From the NCBI GenBank assembly GCA_902489945.1, contig CABUBZ010000051.1, positions 1 through 13,990 on the forward strand: 13,990 bases of DNA. The letters run 5' to 3'. The DNA is from an uncultured Collinsella sp. (GTDB lineage: Bacteria > Actinomycetota > Coriobacteriia > Coriobacteriales > Coriobacteriaceae). The notes under the pieces are model-generated. The model ran no database searches, was not told the DNA's origin, and saw nothing but the letters and a program-made list of their open reading frames with translations. Of this stretch, positions 1 through 5,487 are shown in pieces. Position numbers and translations under genes: made by a program. Position 1 is the stretch's first letter; each line of letters begins with the position of its first letter.

Positions 1-54
1 GTGAAAAAGGTTATCAGTGGTCGGGCCCGCGACCGGTGGGACACGTACCCCCAA

Positions 55-678
55 TTAACTGTTCTTCATGACAATCGAATCCACGACATCGGCCACATTC
101 TCGCAGCAGTCGGCGCAGTACTCCAGGAAGGCGTACACGTCACGCCAAGCGATGACCTCGAGCGGGTCCTTGCCGTTAACGTGCAGGTTGCGCATAGCGT
201 TGATATAGAGCTCGTCGGCCTCGGACTCGATGGTGTTGATCTGGATGACGAGCTCGCGCAGCGTTTTGGACTTGCGGTAGTTGGGAAGCTCGACCATCAG
301 GTCCTTCATGGCACGGCAGGCATCGGTCACCTTGTGGGCGATCACGATGGCATCCGGGTGGATGCTCTGAATGTTGGTGAAGTAGACGCGCTGCACGACA
401 CCCTCGATGCGGTCGAGCACGGTGTCGAGTGAGCAGCTCATCAGATCCAGATCCTCGCGCTCGAGCGGGGTGATAAAGGCGGTGAGCAAGGCGTCCTCGA
501 GCTCGTGGTGCTTCTTGTCTGCCGCATGCTCAATCGCATGCATCTTATCGAGCATGTCGTGGATCTGCGCGGGGTCAAAGTTCTCAAAAATCTTGGTGAG
601 CAGCTCTGCGGCCTGGACGGCGAGGTCGGCGCAAGCGACGTAGTTGTCAAAGTAGAATGAATCGGGTTTCTTTGCCAT
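55..678 (-). CDS. DUF47 / PhoU-like phosphate transport accessory protein
   Basis: A 207-residue, almost entirely alpha-helical acidic protein of the DUF47 family (PhoU-like, TIGR00153 type), which is usually encoded next to PiT phosphate permeases and is thought to regulate or assist them at the inner face of the membrane. Visible hallmarks are the repeated acidic metal-binding-type patterns of PhoU bundles: IEHAADKKHHELEDAL (about residues 48-63), PLEREDLDLMSCSLDTVLDRIE (71-92), IESEADELY and the C-terminal ENVADVVDSIV. The ATG at 678 is preceded by AAAGGA seven bases upstream. It follows the PiT gene on the same strand with a 67-base gap, so the two are probably one operon. Its length is normal for the family. 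The exact biochemical role is known only for relatives, and I infer it here from family and neighbour. Confidence 0.93.
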   Translation of the reverse strand: MAKKPDSFYFDNYVACADLAVQAAELLTKIFENFDPAQIHDMLDKMHAIEHAADKKHHELEDALLTAFITPLEREDLDLMSCSLDTVLDRIEGVVQRVYFTNIQSIHPDAIVIAHKVTDACRAMKDLMVELPNYRKSKTLRELVIQINTIESEADELYINAMRNLHVNGKDPLEVIAWRDVYAFLEYCADCCENVADVVDSIVMKNS

Positions 679-745
679 GGGTGGGTCCTTTCGAGGCGAA
701 GACGGGTGGGCGAGGTATTGCGGTCCGGATGGACGCTCAGCGTGG

Positions 746-1795
746 CTAGAGGAACATCATGAACAGCTTGGCCATGACAAAGCTGATGAGTCCGCAGGCG
801 GGGAAGGTGAAGAACCAGGTGAACATCATGTCCTTGACCACGCCGAAGTTGATGGCCGAGAGGCGCTTGACGGCGCCGACGCCCATGATGGCGCAGGTTT
901 TGATGTGCGTGGAGGACACGGGGATGCCGGTAAGGGTGGCAAGTAGCAGGTTCGCGGCGCCCGCGAGGTCGGCAGAGAAGCCCTGATACTTCTCGAGCTT
1001 AACCATGCTCTGGCCGACGGACTTGATGATGCGCTCGCCGCCCACGCTGGTGCCGATGCCCATGGTGGCCGAGCACAGCAGCATGATCCAGATGGGGATG
1101 CCGGCGTCGCCGACGCTCGTCTGCCCGCTGGCGAAGGCCACGCCTAAAAAGAGCACGCCGATGAACTTCTGTCCATCCTGCGCGCCGTGCATAAAGCTCA
1201 TGGCCGCAGCGCTCGCGATCTGAGCGTATTTAAAGAAGACATTGGCACGTCGTCTGTTGGCGGCGGCGAAAAGAATCGAGACGAGCTTGCACAGGACCCA
1301 GCCCATGACAAAACCCAGGCCGATGGAGAGCGCCAGGCCGTAGATGACCTTCATCCACTCGTGGACGTTGACGCTGCTCGCGCCGCCGAGGGCGATGGCG
1401 GCACCGGTCAGGCCGGCGATAAGGCTGTGGCTTTGCGAGGTGGGGATGCCAAAACGCGATGCCGTGGCACCGTAGACGACGATGGAGAACAGCGCCGCGC
1501 AGAGGCACGCGAGCGCCATGGTGCTGTTTCCGCCAAAGTCGACGATATGTGAGATGGTGTTGGCGACGCTCGCGTTAAAGTGCGTCATGATGAGCACGCC
1601 GAGGAAGTTGAATGCGGCGCTCATGAGAATGGCGGCGCGGGCGGGCATGCAACGCGTAGTGACGCAGGTCGCGATGGCGTTGGGCGCGTCGGTCCATCCA
1701 TTGACGAAGATGGCGCCGAGCGCGAGGATCACGGTGACGGCAAGGACTGGGTTCGACACAATTTGGCCGAGGAAGGTTGAGAACGTTACGTCCAT
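746..1795 (-). CDS. PiT-family inorganic phosphate permease
   Basis: A 349-residue integral membrane protein of the inorganic phosphate transporter (PiT) family, importing phosphate (typically as a metal-phosphate complex) by cation symport. It shows the internal duplication of the family: the first signature NGWTDAPNAIAT (residues 32-43) is mirrored by MHGAQDGQKFIGV (202-214), and GIPTSQSHSLIAGLTG (116-131) by GIPVSSTHIKTCAIMG (290-305). About ten hydrophobic segments are visible, and the C-terminus is hydrophobic. The variant TDAPNA and the following DUF47 gene place it in the Pit plus DUF47 subgroup. The start at 1795 gives the typical N-terminus; its Shine-Dalgarno is weak (GAGAAAG). A likely extended -10 lies about 48 bases upstream. 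I see no clear PHO box, so phosphate control is not shown by the sequence. Confidence 0.95.
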   Translation of the reverse strand: MDVTFSTFLGQIVSNPVLAVTVILALGAIFVNGWTDAPNAIATCVTTRCMPARAAILMSAAFNFLGVLIMTHFNASVANTISHIVDFGGNSTMALACLCAALFSIVVYGATASRFGIPTSQSHSLIAGLTGAAIALGGASSVNVHEWMKVIYGLALSIGLGFVMGWVLCKLVSILFAAANRRRANVFFKYAQIASAAAMSFMHGAQDGQKFIGVLFLGVAFASGQTSVGDAGIPIWIMLLCSATMGIGTSVGGERIIKSVGQSMVKLEKYQGFSADLAGAANLLLATLTGIPVSSTHIKTCAIMGVGAVKRLSAINFGVVKDMMFTWFFTFPACGLISFVMAKLFMMFL

Positions 1796-1842
1796 ATATG
1801 GGCTTTCTCGAAGTTTGCAGGCACGTTACAAAAACATGATAA

Positions 1843-1857
1843 ATCGTATCACCTCCT
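1843..1857 (-). promoter_or_regulatory. Likely promoter of the phosphate operon, overlapping a perfect Shine-Dalgarno-like string
   Basis: On the minus strand the string AGGAGGTGATACGAT contains TGATACGAT, a fair extended -10 (TG, one base, TACGAT). It lies about 48 bases before the PiT ATG, and the same ten bases GTGATACGAT stand 50 bases before the aminopeptidase start at 10901. No -35 is evident. The overlapping AGGAGGTGAT complements the 16S rRNA tail over ten bases but opens no gene: the next in-frame ATG (1837) gives only three codons before TAA. I favour the promoter reading. Confidence 0.45.
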
Positions 1858-2008
1858 GTGGGTTTCTTTACCGAGTTCTGATGGGAGAAGTGATTTTTTT
1901 GGCACTAACATTGAACATTAGCCCTGTTGACCGCGGGTGTTCTTTTTGCTAACACGCCATGAGGACATGCGCGCGCGTCCCAACATCCCAAAATCACAGT
2001 CTGTTCGC

Positions 2009-2045
2009 TTTACAATATGCAAACATGCGTTCGATAATAGGGGAC
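2009..2045 (+). promoter_or_regulatory. Promoter TTTACA-N18-GATAAT placed for a leaderless transcript
   Basis: TTTACA (2009-2014) and GATAAT (2033-2038), each five of six to consensus, are separated by 18 bases. The expected transcription start falls at about 2045-2046, on the ATG of the next gene. The AGGGGAC just before the ATG sits too close (one base from GGGGA to C to ATG) for a normal Shine-Dalgarno. Leaderless mRNAs are common in actinobacteria, so this gene is a candidate. Confidence 0.55.
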
Positions 2046-2384
2046 ATGGAATATCGACAGACAGACGGCAAAACTCGGCGCGTGCACAAGCAGTATGTGG
2101 ACGTCGTGGCCCGCATCCTCGCGGGCGGACAAGTCGTGCCGGTTACCGTCTGCTGGGTCGACGGCCGCTGTTTTACGATTGACGAGATTGTCTCGTCCAC
2201 CGGTTTTGGCCTAACGGTTCACGGCATTCGTACGGCGACCTATAAGGTTCGTTTTGGCGGGCATGCGACCGAACTGTATCTGGAAGAACAGGCGCGCGAG
2301 CGACCGGATGGCTCGCAGGCTCATCTGATGCGTTGGTGGGTGTGGGCATTCGACCGTACACTTGAGAGTGAACGCCGCAGGTAA
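2046..2384 (+). CDS. Conserved-looking small protein of unknown function
   Basis: A 112-residue protein I do not recognise. It is soluble-looking and mixed: a basic N-terminus (GKTRRVHKQYVDVVARI), a strand-rich middle (VVPVTVCWVDGRCFTIDEIVSS, then TYKVRFGGHATELYLEEQ, about residues 30-82) and a Trp-rich end (MRWWVWAFDRT, 95-105), followed by an Arg-rich tail. The alternating strand pattern and the ending suggest a small beta-barrel or SH3-like fold, but that is only an impression. I chose the ATG at 2046 rather than upstream codons in the same frame (from 1959), because a good -10/-35 pair lies directly before it and the upstream residues look non-coding. It is divergent from the phosphate operon, and 83 bases separate it from the Bax inhibitor-1 gene. 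Coding is supported by length, third-position GC and the promoter. Confidence 0.72.
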   Translation: MEYRQTDGKTRRVHKQYVDVVARILAGGQVVPVTVCWVDGRCFTIDEIVSSTGFGLTVHGIRTATYKVRFGGHATELYLEEQARERPDGSQAHLMRWWVWAFDRTLESERRR

Positions 2385-2402
2385 GAGTGCGCGGCATTCG
2401 GG

Positions 2403-2408
2403 TACAAT
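2403..2408 (+). promoter_or_regulatory. Possible -10 (TACAAT) for the Bax inhibitor-1 gene
   Basis: GGGTACAATGG contains TACAAT, 60 bases before the ATG at 2468, with no convincing -35. Similar strings precede other plus-strand genes here: GGGGTATCATGG (TATCAT at 3249-3254) before 3302 and GGGTACGATTG (TACGAT at 7968-7973) before 8007. A start at about 2415 would put the terminator-like hairpin at 2431-2454 inside this gene's leader. Confidence 0.4.
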
Positions 2409-2430
2409 GGCAGGAATCTTGTCATCTGCT

Positions 2431-2454
2431 GTGCCGTCTTTCACGGCACTTTTT
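2431..2454 (+). terminator. Intrinsic terminator or attenuator directly before a ribosome binding site
   Basis: GTGCCGT (2431-2437) pairs perfectly with ACGGCAC (2443-2449) around a five-base loop CTTTC, followed by TTTTT (2450-2454). The T run flows straight into GAAAGGA, the Shine-Dalgarno of the Bax inhibitor-1 gene. It may end the transcript of the 112-residue protein, or attenuate transcription into the next gene. Confidence 0.7.
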
Positions 2455-2467
2455 GAAAGGACGAAGT

Positions 2468-3163
2468 ATGAACGATATCCAGGGCTATCAGAACGGCCCC
2501 ATCGAAACCGGCGCAAGCCGTGCCAAGGAGATGTCGCCGCGCGCATACAACCTTGTCATGTCTGCCCTGATCTTTTTGGGCTTTTGCGCCATGGGCGCCG
2601 GTGCTTACTTTACGAGCACCATGTCGTTTGCGCGCATGATGATGAGCGGAGCCGCTTTGCCGCTGGTCTTTGGCTCATTTATTTTGACCATCGTCGGCAT
2701 GGTCATGATGTCGGCCGCTGCCAGCAAACAGTCCGTGGGCCTGTCACTCGTGGGCTACGTGGTCTTTGCGAGCACCTTTGGCCTGACGGCGTCGTTTGGT
2801 CTTGCCAACTACGACCTGCCTACCATTAACACCGCCTTTATCGCCACGGCCGCCATCACCTTTGTCTTTGGTGCGCTGGGCGTGACCTTCCCCAAGTTCT
2901 TCCAGCGTGTGTATGGCATTGGTTTTGGCATCCTGCTTGCCACGATTCTGGTCGAGATCGTGCTGATGTTCATGGGCGTTTCGCAGTCCATCACCGACCT
3001 GATCGTGATTGTGGTGTTCGCCGGCTTCATCGGCTACGACACCTATGTGGCAACGACGGTGCCGCCCACGCTGCCCAACGCCGTGCTTATGGCATCCAAC
3101 CTGTTCGTGGACATCATCAACGTGTTCCTGCGCATTCTGAACATCCTTGGTCGTCGCGACTAG
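2468..3163 (+). CDS. Bax inhibitor-1 (BI-1/YccA/YetJ) family membrane protein
   Basis: A 231-residue protein with seven hydrophobic segments (beginning near residues 28, 62, 91, 122, 148, 174 and 206) and a short polar N-terminus, as in the Bax inhibitor-1 / LFG / TMBIM family. Bacterial members such as Bacillus YetJ conduct calcium in a pH-dependent way through two facing aspartates. The corresponding motifs are present: GYDTY with Asp191 and NLFVDIINVFLRILNILG with Asp215, so the di-aspartyl sensor appears intact. The ATG at 2468 has GAAAGGA seven bases upstream; the reading frame is open further upstream, but those residues cover the promoter and terminator hairpin. A strong terminator follows. 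The cellular role is unknown; E. coli YccA interacts with the FtsH protease, but nothing here tests that. Confidence 0.93.
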   Translation: MNDIQGYQNGPIETGASRAKEMSPRAYNLVMSALIFLGFCAMGAGAYFTSTMSFARMMMSGAALPLVFGSFILTIVGMVMMSAAASKQSVGLSLVGYVVFASTFGLTASFGLANYDLPTINTAFIATAAITFVFGALGVTFPKFFQRVYGIGFGILLATILVEIVLMFMGVSQSITDLIVIVVFAGFIGYDTYVATTVPPTLPNAVLMASNLFVDIINVFLRILNILGRRD

Positions 3164-3208
3164 TACCAAATTGCAGCGGTGCTTGCCGTGCGCGCAACTC
3201 GATACGAA

Positions 3209-3235
3209 AGGCGGTCCTTCGGGGCCGTCTTTTTT
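3209..3235 (+). terminator. Intrinsic terminator after the Bax inhibitor-1 gene
   Basis: A nine-pair stem (AGGCGGTCC with GGGCCGTCT, including two G-U pairs) closed by a TTCG tetraloop is followed by a T run to 3235. It lies 46 bases after the stop codon. Confidence 0.9.
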
Positions 3236-3248
3236 GTGTGCGGCGGGG

Positions 3249-3254
3249 TATCAT
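3249..3254 (+). promoter_or_regulatory. Possible -10 (TATCAT) for the PARG-like gene
   Basis: GGGGTATCATGG lies 48 bases before the ATG at 3302 and directly after the preceding terminator, where a new promoter is expected. No -35 match is seen. Confidence 0.4.
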
Positions 3255-3301
3255 GGATGGGAAAAGCCGATAGCGGCAGAGACCGAGAAAGGTGACCACT
3301 T

Positions 3302-4420
3302 ATGGCAGACGTCGACAACAGGAACCGTAACCGCAGGCCTAATCGCGCGGGACAGCCCAATCCCAAGCGCGAGGCGCGTGCCAAGGCCGCCGAGCGTCAC
3401 GTAGCGACTGTGTCCGAAGCGTGCGCCAAGGATATTGAGCGCTCGCTTGCCGGCGTGCGTGAGTTCGATGGCATGCCTGCTGGATTTGTCGCGGCGATGA
3501 AGGCTAAGGCCCAAGCGGCCGACACTGCCGAGGAACAGCTTGCCGAGGAGTCTGAGGCCGCTGAGGTTGCATCCGCCGAGACCGAGGTTGCGGCCGAGCC
3601 TGCACCCGCCGAGGAGGCCACGGAGGCCGAGTCCGCGCCTGCCGCCGAAAAGCCCGCTCCGGTCCTGCCCGAGGTCACCGTGCTCGACGCCTCTGCCACG
3701 CAGGCCATTCTGGATAACGGCCGAGGCTACGCGCAGTTCTGTGACATGGCCGTGCTTGCCTTTGCCTCGTTCACCAACCCGGGCGGTGGCTACATCCAGG
3801 GCTATCTGGGCCAGGAGGCCACGCTCTGTGCCGATTCGTACCTGTACAACGTGCTCGATAAGCAGCGCAAATGGTACGGCGAGAACCGTCGTCGCAACAT
3901 CAACTGCGAGCTTTACCGCAACCGTGCGCTGGTGGTGCCTGCGGTGCGCTTCGACCGCAATCACGTACATGCATATGCTGACGTGATCGTTGCCGCCGCG
4001 CCCAACGCCAAGCGCGCTCGCCAGGAGTATCGCGTGGGTGACGATGCCTTGCTGGATGCCCTGCGCGATCGCATCCGCTTTGTGCTTGCCATCTGCGATG
4101 AGCTGGGTCGCGAGAAGCTCGTGCTGGGCGCTTGGGGCTGCGACAACAACGGCTTTGACGCCGAGGCCGTGGCTGAGCTCTTCCGCAAGGAGCTTGCGTC
4201 GGGCGACTTCAAGGTCAAGCAGGTGTTTTTTGCCGTGCCCTCTACGCGCTGGGATGAGGACTTCGCCAAGTTTGAGCACGTGTTGGCAAGCTTCCCCGAG
4301 TGTAACGAGGAGTCCTATGCTCAGGTGGCCGCCCGCGCCGCGGCCGCCCGTGCCGCCGAGCAGGCTCAGGCCGCTGCTGAGGACGATGAGGATGACGACG
4401 ACTGGCGCAAGTACCTGTAA
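3302..4420 (+). CDS. Microbial-type PARG / TIGR02452-like macrodomain protein, catalytic Glu replaced
   Basis: A 372-residue protein whose residues about 124-315 match the microbial poly(ADP-ribose) glycohydrolase-like family (TIGR02452, DUF2263): VLAFASFTNPGGGYIQGYLGQE (151-172), LYNVL, LVVPAVRF and LVLGAWGCDNNGFDAEAVAELFRK (273-296). In active family members the signature is GGG-X6-8-QEE, and the second Glu is the catalytic acid/base (Glu115 in the Thermomonospora curvata enzyme). Here it reads GGG-X7-QEA: Ala173 (codon GCC, 3818-3820) replaces it. The protein may therefore bind ADP-ribose without hydrolysing it, or do something else. A basic N-terminus (1-35), an Ala/Glu/Pro-rich stretch (about 70-123) and an acidic end (DDEDDDDW) surround the domain. 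The Shine-Dalgarno is AAAGGTGA upstream of the ATG, and a terminator follows. The family call is firm; the function is open. Confidence 0.85.
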   Translation: MADVDNRNRNRRPNRAGQPNPKREARAKAAERHVATVSEACAKDIERSLAGVREFDGMPAGFVAAMKAKAQAADTAEEQLAEESEAAEVASAETEVAAEPAPAEEATEAESAPAAEKPAPVLPEVTVLDASATQAILDNGRGYAQFCDMAVLAFASFTNPGGGYIQGYLGQEATLCADSYLYNVLDKQRKWYGENRRRNINCELYRNRALVVPAVRFDRNHVHAYADVIVAAAPNAKRARQEYRVGDDALLDALRDRIRFVLAICDELGREKLVLGAWGCDNNGFDAEAVAELFRKELASGDFKVKQVFFAVPSTRWDEDFAKFEHVLASFPECNEESYAQVAARAAAARAAEQAQAAAEDDEDDDDWRKYL

Positions 4421-4445
4421 ACGGTGCGCGTGATGCGACATGCCG

Positions 4446-4476
4446 AGCCGACGGGGGCTGCTCCCGTCGGCTTTTT
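4446..4476 (+). terminator. Intrinsic terminator between the PARG-like and SGNH hydrolase genes
   Basis: AGCCGACGGG (4446-4455) pairs perfectly with CCCGTCGGCT (4463-4472) around a seven-base loop, followed by a T run to 4476. The Shine-Dalgarno of the next gene (AAGGAAGGG, 4482-4489 region) begins only a few bases later. Confidence 0.92.
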
Positions 4477-4495
4477 ACTAAAGGAAGGGCTTACG

Positions 4496-5155
4496 ATGAA
4501 AAACGTTCTGTGCTTTGGTGACAGCAACACCTATGGCTATGATCCGGCTGGTATGCGCGATGGCACCGCGGTGCGCTATGCGCAGGATGTGCGCTGGTGC
4601 GGCGTGGCGCAGCGTGACCTGGGCGAGGGCTGGCATGTGATTGAGGAGGGGCTTAACGGCCGCACGACGGTGCGCGACGATATGTGCCATCTGGACACTA
4701 ACCTCAACGGCATTCGCGCGTTGCCGATGCTGCTCGAGGCCCATAAGCCGCTGGACGCCATTGTGATCATGCTGGGCACCAACGACTGTAAGACGGTCTT
4801 TAACGTGACAGCTTCCGATATCGCCCGTGGCGCCATGGCACTGATTCGCGCCGTCCGCGCGTTTCCGTGGACCGACGCTGCGCCTTGTCCGCGCATTCTG
4901 CTGATGGCGCCTATCAAGATTAAACCGCAGATCGTCGATGTGTACATGACCGACTTTGACGAGCGCTCCGTCGAGGCCTCGGAGCATTTTGCCGAATACT
5001 ATGCGTATGCTGCTAAGCAGTTTGGCTGCGACTTTTTGAATGCCGCTGATTTTGCCGAGCCGGGCGATATCGATTATCTGCACATGATGCCCGAAAGCCA
5101 TGAGAGCTTTGGCCACGCCGTGGCGGCCAAGCTCAAAGAGATGCTCGGAGCGTAG
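4496..5155 (+). CDS. SGNH/GDSL-family hydrolase (probable esterase)
   Basis: A 219-residue cytoplasmic-looking hydrolase of the SGNH/GDSL family, closest in appearance to the arylesterase/acyl-esterase branch. All four blocks are present: CFGDSNTYGYDP with nucleophile Ser10; EGLNGRTT with the oxyanion Gly near 52; IMLGTNDCKT with Asn96; and DYLHMMPESH with the Asp193-His196 pair. There is no signal peptide or membrane segment. The ATG at 4496 is preceded by AAGGAAGGG; in-frame codons upstream would translate the terminator and are rejected. No promoter is visible between the terminator at 4446-4476 and the start, so expression probably depends on read-through from the PARG-like gene or on a promoter within it. 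Whether the substrate is a carbohydrate O-acetyl ester, a lipid or an aryl ester cannot be told. It is convergent with thiD. Confidence 0.92.
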   Translation: MKNVLCFGDSNTYGYDPAGMRDGTAVRYAQDVRWCGVAQRDLGEGWHVIEEGLNGRTTVRDDMCHLDTNLNGIRALPMLLEAHKPLDAIVIMLGTNDCKTVFNVTASDIARGAMALIRAVRAFPWTDAAPCPRILLMAPIKIKPQIVDVYMTDFDERSVEASEHFAEYYAYAAKQFGCDFLNAADFAEPGDIDYLHMMPESHESFGHAVAAKLKEMLGA

Positions 5156-5180
5156 CGCGACCCAAAGCAGTACAAAAGTT

Positions 5181-5193
5181 CCCCTTGCGGTGG
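5181..5193 (+). repeat. Left half-copy of the GC-rich motif that flanks the palindrome array
   Basis: CCCCTTGCGGTGG here recurs as CCCCTTTGCGGTGG at 5458-5471 on the other side of the array, differing by one inserted T. The left copy lacks the opposite arm and does not form the hairpin seen at 5437-5473. Confidence 0.6.
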
Positions 5194-5210
5194 CTTGTTT
5201 CGTTGGTTTG

Positions 5211-5426
5211 TCTTGATCTGTAACAGCTGTAAGGCCGAAAACGGGCTAGATGTTACAGATTGAGATTATTTAGGTCGATATCGGTCGTTTGTCTCGATCT
5301 GTAACATCTAGGGTCGATTTTGCCGAGTTACTGTTACAGATCGAGATTTTCTTCTCAGCGGAATTTGAATGTCTCAATCTGTAACAGGTGGGCCGAAAAA
5401 TGGACTCTAACTGTTACAGATCGAGA
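5211..5426 (+). repeat. Array of three large palindromes: six 15-base arms at 40-41-base intervals
   Basis: Arms TCTYRATCTGTAACA and their inverse TGTTACAGATYGAGA alternate at 5211, 5251, 5292, 5332, 5372 and 5412. Start-to-start spacings are 40, 41, 40, 40 and 40. Each left/right pair forms a 55-base unit with a 25-base centre: 5211-5265 (two G-U pairs), 5292-5346 (perfect 15-base arms) and 5372-5426 (one mismatch). The centres are related: units 1 and 3 carry GGCCGAAAA, and unit 2 carries the same type of core inverted. The array lies between the 3' ends of convergent genes, a usual place for REP/BIME-like elements. It has no coding content. The nature of the element is unknown to me. Confidence 0.9.
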
Positions 5427-5436
5427 TGTTTGTGGG

Positions 5437-5475
5437 AACCGCCACAAAGGTGCCTGTCCCCTTTGCGGTGGTTTT
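5437..5475 (+). repeat. GC-rich palindrome with terminator-like T run
   Basis: AACCGCCACAAAGG (5437-5450) pairs with CCTTTGCGGTGGTT (5460-5473) over 13 of 14 positions, counting one G-U, around TGCCTGTCC. TTTT (5472-5475) ends it on the plus strand. It could end plus-strand transcription leaving the hydrolase gene; on the minus strand no T run follows. The core GGTGCCTGTCCCC looks to me like a dispersed palindromic repeat seen in other genomes, from memory only. Confidence 0.6.
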
Positions 5476-5487
5476 GGGCTGCGAATC

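Noticed and set aside
5..34. Possible terminator after the DUF47 gene on the minus strand
   Set aside because: A five-pair stem (GGTCG with CGACC) is followed by a T run only ten bases later, which is too weak to call.
1..432. Plus-strand frame of 143 codons
   Set aside because: It is antisense to the DUF47 gene and has no family features; the minus-strand protein explains the open frame.
1911..1932. Possible PHO box or other operator before the phosphate operon
   Set aside because: TTGAAC and TTGACC are 16 bases apart and do not fit the 11-base direct-repeat pattern of actinobacterial PHO boxes; CTAACATTGAACATTAG is only a partial palindrome.
3251..4441. Minus-strand frame of 396 codons opposite the PARG-like gene
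   Set aside because: The plus strand carries recognisable family motifs, a Shine-Dalgarno and a terminator; the reverse frame has none.
5211..5426. CRISPR array
   Set aside because: The spacing resembles a short array (15-base repeats, 25-base spacers), but the repeats alternate in orientation, the spacers between paired arms are related to each other, and no cas gene is present.
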